Position numbers and translations under genes: made by a program. Under the pieces are notes generated by a model that saw only the letters and a program-made list of their open reading frames with translations, ran no database searches and was not told the origin of the DNA. Positions 1-6,890 of a stretch of DNA of 9,522 nucleotides are shown one piece after another; the first letter of the stretch is position 1; every line of letters begins with the position of its first letter. Source of the DNA: Planctomycetota bacterium (lineage in GTDB: Bacteria > Planctomycetota > Phycisphaerae > Phycisphaerales > SM1A02); contig JACNLR010000046.1 of the NCBI GenBank assembly GCA_014381385.1, positions 1-9,522 on the forward strand, read 5' to 3'.

Positions 1-1263
1 AAAGAAAAAGTACCCGATGATAATCCAAGCGGTGAATACAGGTGAAGACCATGGAGCGCCAACTTCGTACATCGTGAGCCAAAGAACAAAGAGTGCAACC
101 GCAATCCATTTATTGCGAAGCGATGCCGGCCAACGAACAGTTGCAAAAGGAAGTTTCTTTCCAAGTTCTCGTACGAACATAAACGGACAAGCAAAACAGA
201 AAAAGTTACCAGCAACAAGAATCGCGATGATGACAAGGCCCCGCCACCAAATCCATGGCAAGATTCCCGCGAGATTAAGAGGCGCAAGCTCTGGTCCAAG
301 CAAGCCGTCCAAAATAACTAGAAGTGCGAGCGCAAACATACACAACTGCGCGCATTTACGATACTTCAAGGAGTATAGCCATCGGAACGAAAACTTCTGA
401 AGGTTAATTTTCTTCTTGAATATAGGTAACGAGGTAGGTTTTTGAAGCGTGCCTTTACTTACAAGCATACTTCGCACGATGAATGCTACGGGTATGAGAA
501 AGATGGCGGAACTCGCCACCCACATAAGACCACCTGCCGCGGATTGATCACGCATGAGCGTCGTGCCGAACAACCCTAAGTCTGGATAAAAATCGTAGAT
601 TGGTTCACTTGCAAAACTAAAGAACGCTGAAAAAATTGTATTTTGAATATCTGCTGCAAGCAAGTATGGAATCATCGCCCATCTTGGCCATATTGGAGCA
701 GATGGTTCTGGCGCAACCACCGGAAACCAAAAGAGCATTGCAGTGAATAGAAAACAACCGTGTTCGATTACGTGCCACGAATCGCTTTCAAGCGCGAATT
801 TGTATGCAGTTGGATGGTGCCACCCCCATGTTGTGAGCACAAAGAGTGTTAAGGCAACAATAGGGTGTACGAAAAACAGTGCAACGGTATGCGTGCCTTT
901 TGAAGCGATGAATGGGCCGAGCCAATACTTTTGGATGGTGTGCGGTAATCCGCAGAGCAGAGGGAGTGCAGGCCATCCAAGCCACAGAAGTGGGGGCGCA
1001 ACCATCATCAGCAAGATGTGTTGCGCCATGTGCACTTGCAGAAGTATGCCGGCGAATGCATCGAGCGGTGACACGATTGCAAAGAGGATGACTACAACGC
1101 CAGAAACAAAAAAGGCGAGTTTTGCATGTGTGAATTTGTTTGGTTGTCTTCGGTGTAGTCCAAGCCAGCCTCGCAAGTACACGATGCAAACAAATGTGGC
1201 AAGTAAAATTGAGATCCAATCAGCGTTCCACTGCAAAAGCATGGCTTGGATTGGGTCCAACAT
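1..1263 (-). CDS. ctaG: CtaG-type cytochrome c oxidase assembly protein with C-terminal CxxCP membrane extension (partial, 3' end outside window)
   Basis: Reading from the ATG at 1263-1261 gives 421 codons without a stop, running off the window edge. Residues 1-268 look like the caa3_CtaG family: several membrane helices, a helix with H78-M-A-Q-H82 followed by LLMMVAPPLLWLG, then H133, H149/H150, H163 and H168. CtaG proteins are membrane proteins needed to build the CuB/heme a3 centre of caa3-type oxidases. The family is usually about 250-300 residues, so residues 269-421 are extra. They comprise a basic linker (KKK near 283-285), a helix around 305-322, and a helix leading into C356-F-A-C359-P, then a further helix at 385-400. 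The CxxCP motif resembles half of a polyferredoxin (NapH/CcoG/FesM-like) site, which I infer rather than prove. The gene starts 5 nt after the cytochrome b stop, with no clear Shine-Dalgarno. Upstream is open in frame, so the exact start is likely but not certain. The CtaG call is firm; the role of the extension is unknown. Confidence 0.86.
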   Translation of the reverse strand, partial: MLDPIQAMLLQWNADWISILLATFVCIVYLRGWLGLHRRQPNKFTHAKLAFFVSGVVVILFAIVSPLDAFAGILLQVHMAQHILLMMVAPPLLWLGWPALPLLCGLPHTIQKYWLGPFIASKGTHTVALFFVHPIVALTLFVLTTWGWHHPTAYKFALESDSWHVIEHGCFLFTAMLFWFPVVAPEPSAPIWPRWAMIPYLLAADIQNTIFSAFFSFASEPIYDFYPDLGLFGTTLMRDQSAAGGLMWVASSAIFLIPVAFIVRSMLVSKGTLQKPTSLPIFKKKINLQKFSFRWLYSLKYRKCAQLCMFALALLVILDGLLGPELAPLNLAGILPWIWWRGLVIIAILVAGNFFCFACPFMFVRELGKKLPFATVRWPASLRNKWIAVALFVLWLTMYEVGAPWSSPVFTAWIIIGYFFF

Positions 1264-1268
1264 AGATA

Positions 1269-2738
1269 TTAGTCGGCTGGATTCAAGGATTTGTCAGCGG
1301 TTTGTGCTTGCGGTTCATCTATTGGATGCAGGGTTGAAAGGAACGCAACGACTGCGCTTAGTTCATCAGCAGAGAGATTGTGTCCATACGTTGGCATGTT
1401 CCCTCCGCCTTGAACTGCTTGGCGAATAAGTTGAGGTGTTGTCATTCGAGTCGCGATGGTGTCGAGTTCTGGTCCTCTTTGCCCACCAATTCCACCGAGC
1501 TCGTGGCAGTTACGACATTGTTTGTATTGGAAGGTGACTGCGCCTGCTAATTCAAGCGGTGTTCTGCCTTCGATATATTGCACAGGTGTTTCGTCACTGC
1601 TCCATGCTTGCATTTTTGGTGACCACGGTGATTGGTATCCAAGTACAGTAAGCACGACGTACACCATAATGATGAAGATCAGCGTGAGGGCTGCGACTGG
1701 TCGTTTGCTTATGTGGCGTTCTCCGCTATTGCTCATGAACGGTACAGCGAACAACGCGAGCACAAGGACGATCGGTGCGGTCAAAATTAAAAATGTTTCG
1801 ATTGCAGGTGGGAGTAACGCAAGCGAGGAAAACACTGACATGAACCAGATGTCAGGTTTTGGCGATGTGTCAATGATGGTTGGGTCGGGGATGCCGTTTG
1901 GACCTGCGGGCCCGAGTATTGCAGCAAGCAGAGCAACAACAATAACGAGCCCACCACTAAAAATAGCATCGCGGGCGATCGGCGTAGGGAAGAACGTCGT
2001 GCCTTCATCACCGGAAATTCGTTTTTCGTAATCCTCGCGTTCAGTTTTTGGGTTCACAATCGTGCCAGCTATTGGTGGGTCGGAAATACCATTCTTGAGA
2101 ACAAGCATAACGTGGACGAAAATAGTTCCAGCAATGGTTAGTGGCAAAATGAAGACGTGGAGCGCAAAGAAACGAGAGAGTGTTTCTCCGCCAATGATCG
2201 GACCACCAAGCATGAGGTGCACAAGGTAGGGGCCGATGAGTGGAACACGACCAGCCATCGATGCGCCGATGCCAAGTCCCCAATAAGCATCTTGGTCCCA
2301 GCGAAGAACTTGCCCAGTGAATGCCATTGCAAGTACGCAGATAAAAAGGACAACGCCAAACACCCACGTGAGTTCACGTGGATATTTATATGCGGCAAAG
2401 ATAACAACTTGCAGAAGGTGGCAGATGAGCATGAAGACCATCGCGTTGCCAAAGAAATTATGCAATGCCCGAATATACCAGCCCAGTGGTTGAACGTAAT
2501 TTAGATGTTCAAGCGATTGGTACGCCTCGCCGGCACTGGGCACGTAGACCATTGCGAGCATGACGCCGGTGAGAATTTGCATCAAGAAGCACGTAAGCGT
2601 TGCAGAGCCAAACACGTAAAACCACCGCGCACGGAGCGGAACTCGGTGCGACATGATTGGACCTATCGACGATTGCAATTGCATACGTTCGTTGACCCAA
2701 TTGGAGACCTGCACGAGTTGGCGCAATGGGTTCAGCAT
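1269..2738 (-). CDS. Cytochrome b (b6/subunit IV-like, one chain) fused to a C-terminal monoheme cytochrome c domain
   Basis: This is the quinol-oxidising membrane subunit of a bc-type complex, 489 residues. Heme b ligands are H93/H107 (13 residues between) and H194/H209 (14 between); the latter spacing is typical of b6f-type rather than mitochondrial-type cytochrome b. WDQDAYWG at 147-154 lies in the Qo-site cd-helix region. Residues 255-370 correspond to b6f subunit IV, so both halves form one chain. The Qo PEWY motif reads P295-D-I-W298. The cysteine that binds heme c_i in b6f and Bacillus QcrB (F-Y-C-x-G-G) is V42 here. After the last helix (about 350-367) comes a periplasmic cytochrome c domain with C408-R-N-C411-H412 and M448 (GNMPTY) as likely axial ligand. 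The ATG at 2738-2736 directly follows the Rieske TAA, and AGGAG at 2752-2748 lies 9 nt upstream. Electrons probably pass from the Rieske centre towards the c-type hemes; the order is inferred. Confidence 0.95.
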   Translation of the reverse strand: MLNPLRQLVQVSNWVNERMQLQSSIGPIMSHRVPLRARWFYVFGSATLTCFLMQILTGVMLAMVYVPSAGEAYQSLEHLNYVQPLGWYIRALHNFFGNAMVFMLICHLLQVVIFAAYKYPRELTWVFGVVLFICVLAMAFTGQVLRWDQDAYWGLGIGASMAGRVPLIGPYLVHLMLGGPIIGGETLSRFFALHVFILPLTIAGTIFVHVMLVLKNGISDPPIAGTIVNPKTEREDYEKRISGDEGTTFFPTPIARDAIFSGGLVIVVALLAAILGPAGPNGIPDPTIIDTSPKPDIWFMSVFSSLALLPPAIETFLILTAPIVLVLALFAVPFMSNSGERHISKRPVAALTLIFIIMVYVVLTVLGYQSPWSPKMQAWSSDETPVQYIEGRTPLELAGAVTFQYKQCRNCHELGGIGGQRGPELDTIATRMTTPQLIRQAVQGGGNMPTYGHNLSADELSAVVAFLSTLHPIDEPQAQTADKSLNPAD

Positions 2739-3224
2739 TTACACGCTCTCCTGAAGGGTTGGCAAGCGCCCGCCTCGAACTTCAAGGTTCCCATTTTCGA
2801 TACGGTATTCGTATTCAAAAAGACCGCGCGGCGGTGGTCCTGACGCACGGGAACCATCTGCGTAATAAACACCTCCGTGGCAAGGACACATGAAGAGTTC
2901 TGATTCAGCAAACCATTTCACGGGGCAACCAAGGTGTGCGCAGTTGATAGCGAACACTTGGAATGTGGTCTCGTCAATTCGCCTGACCCAGCAAGGTACT
3001 TTTGCTACTTCACCATCCCAAGGCACGAGATACGGGTTCATGTACTCTGCAAGTTTCGTTTGCCCTGCTGTGAACTCGTCAAGCTTTCCAAGGGAAACCC
3101 ATTGGTTTTTTGCTTTCTCAGCAGCAGGGGCAAAGATGAAACCAACAAGTGGGATACCAACAAGTAAGGCGGCAACGCCATTGATAAGGAGCGCTAGTTT
3201 GTTTAGAAGAGTTCGTCTTGTCAT
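2739..3224 (-). CDS. Rieske [2Fe-2S] iron-sulfur protein of the bc-type complex
   Basis: This 161-residue protein is the Rieske subunit that takes the first electron from quinol at the Qo site. It begins MTRR followed by a single hydrophobic helix (about 10-31), a short Tat-type signal/anchor usual for bacterial Rieske proteins. The cluster boxes are complete: C95-A-H97-L-G-C100 and C113-P-C115-H116-G-G. By family precedent C95, H97, C113 and H116 bind the cluster and C100-C115 form the stabilising disulfide. The proline loop is GPPPRGL at 129-135. Its start ATG overlaps the stop of the diheme cytochrome gene in an ATGA junction (3224-3221). AGGAGC at 3239-3234 sits 9 nt upstream of the start. 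Its TAA directly abuts the cytochrome b ATG, so the two partners are probably made in step. Nothing is missing compared with the family. Confidence 0.96.
   Translation of the reverse strand: MTRRTLLNKLALLINGVAALLVGIPLVGFIFAPAAEKAKNQWVSLGKLDEFTAGQTKLAEYMNPYLVPWDGEVAKVPCWVRRIDETTFQVFAINCAHLGCPVKWFAESELFMCPCHGGVYYADGSRASGPPPRGLFEYEYRIENGNLEVRGGRLPTLQESV
2748..2752 (-). promoter_or_regulatory. Shine-Dalgarno site of the cytochrome b gene
   Basis: AGGAG on the minus strand lies within the last codons of the Rieske gene, 9 nt before the cytochrome b ATG. It suggests cytochrome b can be initiated independently even though its start abuts the Rieske stop. Confidence 0.65.
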
Positions 3225-3874
3225 TTGCTAGTAGCTCCTGCCTTCTTGTGCGATTGAAGCCAAGCGACAATGTCATCGATTGTCTGGTCGTCTGTCTTTC
3301 CTGCGAACTGTGGCATGCCAAGTTCAGGTCTTCCAAAAAGAATAACACTCCGCAAATATTGCGGGCTTACAAGTGCAAGGTACTCGGGAGAAACGACTGA
3401 TCCAGCTTCGTTTCCAAGTCCGTCTTGTCCATGGCAGTGTGCGCACAAATCTGCAAAAGCACCACGCCCCTTTGAAGCATCACCTTGTTGTACTTCATAT
3501 CGCCTACCACGTGCGAACGGCGGTACATCGCCTCCCCAGTGTTCGCTCATGCCGATGACGATGGAGTCAATTTGTGCATCTGTAAGTGGGTTGCCGGTAT
3601 TGGATTGAAAGGAAGGCATGAGCGTGCCTTCGCGACCATTCGTAATGAGATCTCGGATGGTAAACTTGCCAGCGACGGAAAGGTAAGATGAATCGTGCAA
3701 TGCAATAGCACCACTTCCAGCGCCATTGTTTCCGTGGCATCCCGCGCATCGTTGTGCGAAAAGTGTATCGAAGTCAAGTACTTCGCTTGGGCGGACAGAT
3801 CGCTCGGACGGTGTGGGTTTTCCACAACCAATCACACACAATGAACAGAGCAACATAACAAGAGTTCGGATCAT
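3221..3874 (-). CDS. Diheme cytochrome c lipoprotein, likely electron carrier of the bc-caa3 pair
   Basis: This 217-residue protein has a short hydrophobic signal ending in a lipobox (V-I-G-C17), so it is probably lipid-anchored on the periplasmic face. Two cytochrome c domains follow. The first has C43-A-G-C46-H47 with M86 (LMPSF) as likely sixth ligand; the second has C144-A-H-C147-H148 with M187 (GMPQF). Both have the GNNGAG/GQDGLG glycine-rich segment after the heme site that is common in class I c-type cytochromes. Lying directly before the Rieske and cytochrome b genes, it probably takes the place of cytochrome c1 or f, handing electrons towards the caa3 oxidase; this is inferred from context. 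ATGA overlaps occur at both ends, with the preceding membrane-protein gene at 3874-3871 and with the Rieske gene. AAGGGG at 3885-3880 lies 5 nt before the start. No cytochrome c1 or f fold signature is visible. Confidence 0.93.
   Translation of the reverse strand: MIRTLVMLLCSLCVIGCGKPTPSERSVRPSEVLDFDTLFAQRCAGCHGNNGAGSGAIALHDSSYLSVAGKFTIRDLITNGREGTLMPSFQSNTGNPLTDAQIDSIVIGMSEHWGGDVPPFARGRRYEVQQGDASKGRGAFADLCAHCHGQDGLGNEAGSVVSPEYLALVSPQYLRSVILFGRPELGMPQFAGKTDDQTIDDIVAWLQSHKKAGATSK
3234..3239 (-). promoter_or_regulatory. Shine-Dalgarno site of the Rieske gene
   Basis: AGGAGC on the minus strand lies in the last codons of the diheme cytochrome gene, 9 nt upstream of the Rieske ATG. It supports the start that makes the ATGA overlap. 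Confidence 0.65.
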
Positions 3875-4659
3875 TGTTTCCCCTTTTCAATGCCAGCGCG
3901 CTCTGCGAATGATTTAAACTGCAGCGTGTTTATTCGTTCAGATTTTGAAACGACAAATCCAGCGACAAACCCGAACACGATCTGCGCAAAGATAAACCAC
4001 CACCAGTTGACTGATGCGTCAAGGACTGGATTGAGCGTGCTCATGAGTGTGTAGAGCAAGAAACTCCAGATAAATGGAATAATGAGTGCGCCTAAAAGGA
4101 TAGGGTGTTTTGGAAGGAGTGGTAGCACGACGCCGTAGACAAGGCCGATGCAAACACTCAGTGTCGCGTGAATTCCAAGGGCGACAATGACCGAAGTCAA
4201 GTTGAAGGTGGAGAGCGCTTCTTGAGTAATCGATGGCATAATCGAAGCGGACATTATGTTGAACGGATACCAAGGACTTCCGTGCATGATGAGGGCACCG
4301 ATGATTGCAACAAGAAGCATCGCAGTACCACCCGCGATACCACCGATGATGCCCGAAGGTGCGCGGTGTATTTCAAGTGGTAGCATTGCGCGGTGATGGG
4401 GATGTTGCATGTGCGCTGTTTTCGTACTGGCTACTACAGAAGGCATGTGTTGCGGTTCGACCTGTTGCGTGCACTCAAGTTCCTGCGGGAATCGGTCTTT
4501 GAACCAACCGACAAAACCCAAGACACAAAGCACGCCGCCTGCGATTCCAACGAGCCAAGTTGTTAAGAATCCTGCAAACGCAAGAGTTAGTCCTAGGGCG
4601 GCAACGAGTGGCCATGCTGTGGGGGCGGGGATGGTGACAGTTGTTTTTGTGGATGCCAT
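3871..4659 (-). CDS. Uncharacterised six-helix membrane protein with oxidase subunit IV-like N-terminus
   Basis: This 262-residue protein has a three-part layout. Residues 1-60 have two helices (about 15-32 and 34-52) after a proline-rich start (TIPAPTAWPLVAALGL) and end in GWFKDRFPQE; this resembles small bacterial cytochrome c oxidase subunit IV proteins. Residues 61-100 are a hydrophilic linker rich in His and Met (H71-M72, H83-M84, H86, H88, H89, M92), probably cytoplasmic by the positive-inside rule. Residues 102-237 hold four more helices, including GLVYGVVLPLLPKHP and a WWWFIFAQIVFGFVAGF segment. I recall similar uncharacterised proteins next to bacterial bc/caa3 genes but cannot name a family for this part. 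It lies between coxC (abutting TAAATG) and the diheme cytochrome c (ATGA overlap), at the join of oxidase and bc genes. An accessory or linking subunit, or an assembly factor, is plausible but unproven. No catalytic motif is seen. Confidence 0.85.
   Translation of the reverse strand: MASTKTTVTIPAPTAWPLVAALGLTLAFAGFLTTWLVGIAGGVLCVLGFVGWFKDRFPQELECTQQVEPQHMPSVVASTKTAHMQHPHHRAMLPLEIHRAPSGIIGGIAGGTAMLLVAIIGALIMHGSPWYPFNIMSASIMPSITQEALSTFNLTSVIVALGIHATLSVCIGLVYGVVLPLLPKHPILLGALIIPFIWSFLLYTLMSTLNPVLDASVNWWWFIFAQIVFGFVAGFVVSKSERINTLQFKSFAERAGIEKGKQ
3880..3885 (-). promoter_or_regulatory. Shine-Dalgarno site of the diheme cytochrome c gene
   Basis: AAGGGG on the minus strand lies in the last codons of the six-helix membrane protein gene, 5 nt before the cytochrome ATG at 3874-3872. 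Confidence 0.6.
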
Positions 4660-5247
4660 TTATTTTCCAATCACATACACGACGAGGAACACAGCAACCC
4701 AAACGACATCGACAAAGTGCCAATACCACGATACATATTCAATATTTTGGTGATGGTGTTTCTGTATCCATCCAAGTGTTCCACAAAGCCAAATAACGAA
4801 AAGTGCGAATACGCCAAATGTTACATGAAACGCGTGGAATCCAACGAGTGTGTAGTACGTTGACCCAAACAAGTTTGTTTGCAATGCAAGGTGCTTGTCG
4901 ACAATGAGCCCTTGCCATTCAATCCACGTTCCTGCAAGAAACCATGCGCCAAGTAACACGGTGAGTAACAAGAAGGTTAAAAATCGCGCACTGTTTCCAG
5001 CACGTAACGCCTTGAGTGCAACGACAACAGTTGCAGAACTTGCAAGGAGTGCAACGGTGTTGATGGTGACAAGTCCCATCTCAAGTGTGTTTTCTGGGAG
5101 TGGACCGCTGATACTTTTGCCAAGGTAAGCAAGGTAGACAACAATGAGCGAGGCGAAGAAAAATACTTCGGTGATAATGACAGAAATCATGCCAAGGTGA
5201 CCAGATGGCAACATGTGTGGTGCGTTGTTGGAGTTCGACTGTGTCAT
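4660..5247 (-). CDS. coxC: Cytochrome c oxidase subunit III (caa3 type)
   Basis: Starting from the ATG at 5247-5245 the protein has 195 residues and about five helices, as in short bacterial subunit III proteins that lack the first two helices of the mitochondrial form. Family hallmarks include the early TEVFFF segment with E27, the central GTWIEW with E110, GFHAFH (H138, H141), and the terminal WYWHFVDVVW (about 174-183). Subunit III is a non-catalytic membrane subunit that stabilises subunit I and its proton uptake. An in-frame TTG at 5259 would add four residues. I prefer the ATG because it forms an ATGA overlap with the coxA stop, like several other junctions here, and has GGAAG five bases upstream. 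The gene ends with a TAA that abuts the next ATG. The call is firm. Confidence 0.95.
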   Translation of the reverse strand: MTQSNSNNAPHMLPSGHLGMISVIITEVFFFASLIVVYLAYLGKSISGPLPENTLEMGLVTINTVALLASSATVVVALKALRAGNSARFLTFLLLTVLLGAWFLAGTWIEWQGLIVDKHLALQTNLFGSTYYTLVGFHAFHVTFGVFALFVIWLCGTLGWIQKHHHQNIEYVSWYWHFVDVVWVAVFLVVYVIGK

Positions 5248-6890
5248 TCGTACTTCCAATCTGGATCTTCTGGATGTTTTAAATCCCAGAGAGGTCTTCG
5301 GCTAGCGACGGTTGGTGTTTCTGCATAATTCCATGGTGGCGGAGGCGAAGTTGTTGACCACTCAAGCGTCCACGCATCCCATGGGTCGTCGCCTGCATCT
5401 TTGCCTTTGAACAAACTCCAAAGTACGTTAAGTACGAAAAACAAGAAACCAAACACTTGTACACCAGCACCAATGCTTGAAAGCATGTTCCAAAGTTCTA
5501 ATCCGCGGCCGGGTAAGAAGGTGTAAACCCTTCTTGGCATTCCATCAAATCCAGCCATATGCATAGGGCCGAAAGTGAGAAGGAAGCCAACGAACAAGAA
5601 CCAAAATTGCCACTTGCCAAGTGTTTCATTGAGCATTTTTCCTGTGACTTTTGGGAACCAGTAATAAAATCCAGAAAAAATTGCAAAAAGCAAGCCGCCA
5701 AAAAGTACCCAATGAAAGTGTCCAACAACGAAGTAGGTATCAGTGAGTTGCCAATCCATTGGTACGACGGCGAGCATGATGCCAGTCATGCCGCCTAAGA
5801 CAAACATGGAAACAAATCCTGTGGCAAAAAGCATTGGCGTCGCAAATCGAATGTGCCCGCCCCACATGGTCGCAATCCAATTAAAGATTTTCATGCCTGT
5901 TGGCACGCCAACAAGAAACGTAGCACCAGAAAAATATGCAAGTACTGCAGGGGATAGTCCAACAGCAAACATATGGTGCGCCCATACGCCTAGCGAAATG
6001 AAACCGATGGAAACAGTCGCCGCAACCATCAGTGGATATCCAAACAACACTTTGCGTGAGAAGACAGGGATGACTTCAGAAATGTACGCAAAGCCAGGGA
6101 TGATAAGAATATAGACTTCGGGGTGTCCGAAGAACCAAAACAAGTGTTGCCAGATGAGCGGGTCGGCGCCAGCTTGCGCGTCGAAAAAATGTGCCCCAAA
6201 TTGCCTGTCCAGGAGCAACATGATCTGGATTGCCGCAAGTGGAGGGAGCACAATTAAAATAAGCCCTGCGTCTACGAGCATCATCCACGCGAAGAGAGGC
6301 ATCTTCATGAGTGTCATGCCCTTGCAACGCATTGTTAAAATTGTTGCAACAAGATTGATGGCAGTCATTATGGAACCAAGCCCCGCTACAAAGAGCGAAA
6401 TGACCCAGTAATCCGTCGCACTTCCGGGAGAAAAAGTAGTTGACGTGAGGGGCGCGTACGCAAACCAGCCAACATTAGGTGCGCCTTCCTCGCCGGTGAG
6501 TCCTTGGCCACCGAGAAAACTGAAGTAAAGAAGGAGAGAGCCGAAAAAGAACAACCAAAAACCAAACGCATTCAAGCGGGGGAACGCCATGTCACGAGCA
6601 CCAATCATGAGTGGCACAAAGTAATTTGCAGCCCCAAGTAAAATTGGCATGCCAACAAGGAAAACCATTGTTGTGCCGTGCATCGTAAAGAAAGCGTTAA
6701 ATGTATCGGGCGAAAGGATGTCGTTGTTGGGCACTGCAAGTTGCCAACGCATCATGAGTGCTTCGCACCCAGCAATAACGAGATACAAAATGCCAGTCAC
6801 CATATACATGACGCCGAGCTTTTTGTGGTCGACAGTCACAACCCATTCGTGAATCTTGCTTGAGAGAGGATTGTAAGGCGCGTTGGTCAT
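5244..6890 (-). CDS. coxA: Cytochrome c oxidase subunit I (A-type heme-copper oxidase)
   Basis: This 548-residue, roughly 12-helix protein is the catalytic subunit that reduces O2 to water at the heme a3/CuB site. Visible ligands are H71 and H393 (low-spin heme a), H391 (heme a3), and H256, H305 and H306 (CuB), with Y260 in GHPEVY as the probable His-Tyr cross-link partner. Proton-path residues point to the A1 subfamily: D100 in the IGARDMAFPRLN segment (D-channel entry), E258 in GHPEVY (the helix VI glutamate) and K334 in PTGMKIFNW (K-channel). Length is normal for a bacterial subunit I, and there is no subunit III fusion. The start overlaps the coxB stop as ATGA (6890-6887); no strong Shine-Dalgarno is visible, so translation may depend on coupling to coxB. 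It is very likely a proton-pumping oxidase by family membership. Confidence 0.98.
   Translation of the reverse strand: MTNAPYNPLSSKIHEWVVTVDHKKLGVMYMVTGILYLVIAGCEALMMRWQLAVPNNDILSPDTFNAFFTMHGTTMVFLVGMPILLGAANYFVPLMIGARDMAFPRLNAFGFWLFFFGSLLLYFSFLGGQGLTGEEGAPNVGWFAYAPLTSTTFSPGSATDYWVISLFVAGLGSIMTAINLVATILTMRCKGMTLMKMPLFAWMMLVDAGLILIVLPPLAAIQIMLLLDRQFGAHFFDAQAGADPLIWQHLFWFFGHPEVYILIIPGFAYISEVIPVFSRKVLFGYPLMVAATVSIGFISLGVWAHHMFAVGLSPAVLAYFSGATFLVGVPTGMKIFNWIATMWGGHIRFATPMLFATGFVSMFVLGGMTGIMLAVVPMDWQLTDTYFVVGHFHWVLFGGLLFAIFSGFYYWFPKVTGKMLNETLGKWQFWFLFVGFLLTFGPMHMAGFDGMPRRVYTFLPGRGLELWNMLSSIGAGVQVFGFLFFVLNVLWSLFKGKDAGDDPWDAWTLEWSTTSPPPPWNYAETPTVASRRPLWDLKHPEDPDWKYE
5253..5257 (-). promoter_or_regulatory. 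Shine-Dalgarno site that decides the coxC start
   Basis: GGAAG on the minus strand lies 5 nt before the ATG at 5247-5245, inside the last codons of coxA. It supports that ATG over the in-frame TTG at 5259, which would place this site inside the coding sequence. Confidence 0.6.

Noticed and set aside
743..1429. Long plus-strand open frame of about 228 codons
   Set aside because: It lies antisense to the ctaG and cytochrome b genes, has a low-complexity composition rich in Cys and Ser, shows no domain signature, and crosses two genes confirmed by motifs.
1456..2031. Plus-strand open frame of about 191 codons
   Set aside because: It is antisense to cytochrome b, whose heme-ligand and cytochrome c motifs are unambiguous; the plus-strand translation has no recognisable motif or start context.
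5248..5259. TTG at 5259 as the coxC start
   Set aside because: It would add only four residues, uses a rare start codon, and would put the GGAAG ribosome site inside the gene; the ATG at 5247 gives the ATGA junction seen elsewhere in the window.
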